Of a DNA stretch of 64,000 nt, positions 62,239 to 64,000 are shown in pieces. Position 1 is the stretch's first letter, and each line of letters opens with the position of its first letter. The position numbers and the translations under genes are program-made. Source of the stretch: Cerrena zonata (taxonomy: Eukaryota > Basidiomycota > Agaricomycetes > Polyporales > Cerrenaceae); the NCBI GenBank assembly GCA_038087015.1, contig JASBNA010000037.1:186001-250000 (forward strand), read 5' to 3'. The notes beneath the pieces are model-generated. The model was not told the DNA's origin. It worked only from the letters and a program-made list of their open reading frames with translations, and ran no database searches.

Positions 62239-63509
62239 ATGGCCTCTACAAGTACTAGTATGTTGAGGGGACGCAAGAGGTTCTTTGCTGACATCGCCGC
62301 CACAAGTCAAATCACAGATCACGACACTGGCGGACCATGTGTGAAAGGTTTGTTTTTCGTGACTCGATCAGATGGACGGCTAACTCCTGGTGGCGAAGAT
62401 ATTCGTGTAGGAGACGATCGTGAATCGTTCATTTGCACTATACACGATGATGGAGGGCAAACAATTACATCTCTCACATTCATCACCGTACCTGGTCAGT
62501 TCTGTTTCTCCTCTCATACTATATATTTAACTAATTCTACATCAGAGGAATACCCCCACAACCACACATTCCTCTGCATCATCGATGATGAATGCCAACC
62601 TCCCGAATACATGAGAGAAATCGCAAACTCTGTTGCGGACTACGTGTCAATGACAGTCGACGCCCTCTTAAAAAGGGTGCTGCGCAGTATTTCATCCTAC
62701 ACTGGCAACAGCGATCGGAAAGGATTTCATAACATTGACAACTCGGATGACGCTCTCTACGCTGGGCTTGAGGAAGAGGAGGATGAAGATCAAAGCGGGA
62801 GCCCCTTCGCTCCTGATCTTGATCTTGATCTTGCGCTACCCCCTACTAGTAGTAATTTCCCTACCGACTGGCAAGTTCTTGGAAGGTATGCATGACGTTT
62901 TCCTATATCACCTTTCTAACATTACGCCAATCGACCAGGGATTTCACTCAAGTGATAGCAGCAGGGTACCAACCAGGGTATACCCGACTTGAGAGTAAGG
63001 GAATCATACTCTCCATCTCCATCCCTATCATAACACTAGCCTCACAAATCGAACCTCGCGCTCTGATGGCATGGGATTCTCGACTCTTGTCAGAGTCGCA
63101 GCATCTCACGCTCATCATAGCAGGTTTCCACGACGTATACCCCGTTCTGCACCACGACGGGTTTCTCGTCCCGCGTCTCAAAGACCTAGGAATAAAGGAC
63201 TTGCAATTCCGAGTGGGGTTGACACCGACCTACAAGGCGGATAAGGATACGTTAAGGGAGATACTCTGTCGTCCTGACCCAGTCAAAGTCGAAGAGGACG
63301 ATCCCCAGCTCGTTGAGGATTTGCGGCTTGCGGAAAGTCTACAATGCGAGGAATACTCGCAGTTGGATTTCCTCGACACACCTTTCAGTCCTCTTTCTCC
63401 GTATAACACAGTACCAATCGGGGGGAATATGCCCGTTACTTGCGGTTCAGATGGGGCTGCGCGGTCATGTACATATTGTCGTATGACACGAGAGGATATG
63501 CCTGACTAG
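62239..63509 (+). CDS. RWD-like protein, possible N-terminal part of a fungal PARP/UBC-type protein
   Basis: Exons 62239-62494, 62546-62885, 62939-63509 (388 aa; introns 51 and 53 nt). Joining exons 1 and 2 gives VPEEYPHNHTFLC, the Tyr-Pro motif of RWD/UBC-like folds. An acidic stretch (EEEEDEDQ) follows. Exon 3 holds ILSISIPIITLASQIEPRAL, then AWDSRLL, QHLTLIIAGFHDVYPVL. To my memory, such blocks occur ahead of PARP-catalytic and UBC domains in large fungal proteins. Here the frame stops soon after a Cys-containing end (CTYCRMT), and no PARP or UBC domain follows. It may be a natural short form or a truncated copy. Family placement is tentative. Confidence 0.6.
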
Positions 63510-63511
63510 AA

Positions 63512-63800
63512 TACATGTAATGCACCGTATATTCCGGCTCAATCAGACCGACTGATAGCCCACTCACATTGAGCCTATGGCTGGTATGCTGTGATAGAGT
63601 CTGGCCGACTCATATGAGAGCAGTGTTCAGAAGACTTGGGTGGGTCGGGCGATGCATACAATGTACCGTATACTCCGGCTCAGTCAGGCTGACTTATATC
63701 CAGCTGAAATTGAGCCTACTATGATCCGTATGCGTTGATTGAGTCCGGCTGACTCATTAGTGAGGGATATTCGGAACACTCGGATAGGTCCGGCATACCC
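63512..63800. repeat. Imperfect direct duplication of a ~143-bp non-coding unit
   Basis: The stretch from about 63512 (ACATGTAATGCACCGTATAT) returns from about 63656 (ACAATGTACCGTATACTCC). The same blocks follow in the same order: CCGGCTCA-TCAG, ATTGAGCCTA, GAGTC-GGC-GACTCAT, and a GTTCAG/ATTCGG-like end. Neither unit has an open frame. Confidence 0.7.
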
Positions 63801-64000
63801 AGGTCTACTTTTCTCACATACAACCAAGCGGTTTATCTTCCCACAAGACCGGTGAGATAGGGCTTATTGACTTACAAGCCACATGCTACGAGGCAGTCCG
63901 GTTGACTTGCTTTGGGTGGCTTGGGCCAATTGTGCAATCAAGAAAGAAGCGGTTATATTGCTGAGGTTAAAAACACATTTCGTCTCTACTTCTGCCTTGC

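Overview
The window is nuclear DNA of a filamentous basidiomycete, most likely a plant-litter or wood-decaying agaricomycete. Genes are dense, on both strands, and cut by many introns of about 45-70 nt with GTRNGT donors, CTAAC-like branch sites and YAG acceptors. The gene content fits: a cellobiohydrolase with a cellulose-binding module, a basidiomycete-style nitrate transporter/reductase pair, tandem BTB genes, a P450, BAHD-like acyltransferases, an F-box protein and a TPR-CHAT protease. There is no prokaryotic or viral backbone and I see no intact transposon. I worked out exon joins by hand, checking reading frame, splice sites and family continuity. Every model listed closes in frame except the astacin-lectin copy at 10216-12177, which needs a one-base frameshift.

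Layout. 1-6.6 kb: initiator tRNA-Met, a lone homeodomain protein, and a 721-aa protein of unknown function. 6.8-12.2 kb: two head-to-head paralogues that fuse an astacin-type metallopeptidase to H-type lectin modules. 12.5-14.2 kb: GH7-CBM1 cellobiohydrolase. 16.5-22.6 kb: nitrate transporter and nitrate reductase in tandem, with paired GATA sites between them and no nitrite reductase beside them. 22.8-28.9 kb: a BTB protein and two tandem BAHD-like acyltransferases. 29.8-35.0 kb: nucleoporin Nup84/Nup107 and the farnesyltransferase beta subunit, convergent. 35.4-42.1 kb: three tandem BTB paralogues with a small orphan gene between the first two. 42.2-44.3 kb: a cytochrome P450. 45.4-50.0 kb: a gasdermin-like protein converging on a TPR-CHAT protease. 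50.3-54.2 kb: TFIIIB subunit Brf1 and a Mn superoxide dismutase ending in SKL. 54.8-64 kb: a secreted protein, short GC-rich repeats, a HAMP-only remnant of a hybrid histidine kinase, an F-box protein, an RWD-like protein and a duplicated non-coding unit.

The most interesting part is the gasdermin-like/CHAT pair: a predicted pore former with a short acidic C-terminal tail, next to a caspase-like protease. This looks like a two-gene regulated cell death or allorecognition module. The astacin-lectin pair, which has no signal peptide, looks like a cytoplasmic defence-type chimera and is the second candidate. Housekeeping genes (Nup84, RAM1, BRF1, SOD) separate these accessory modules.
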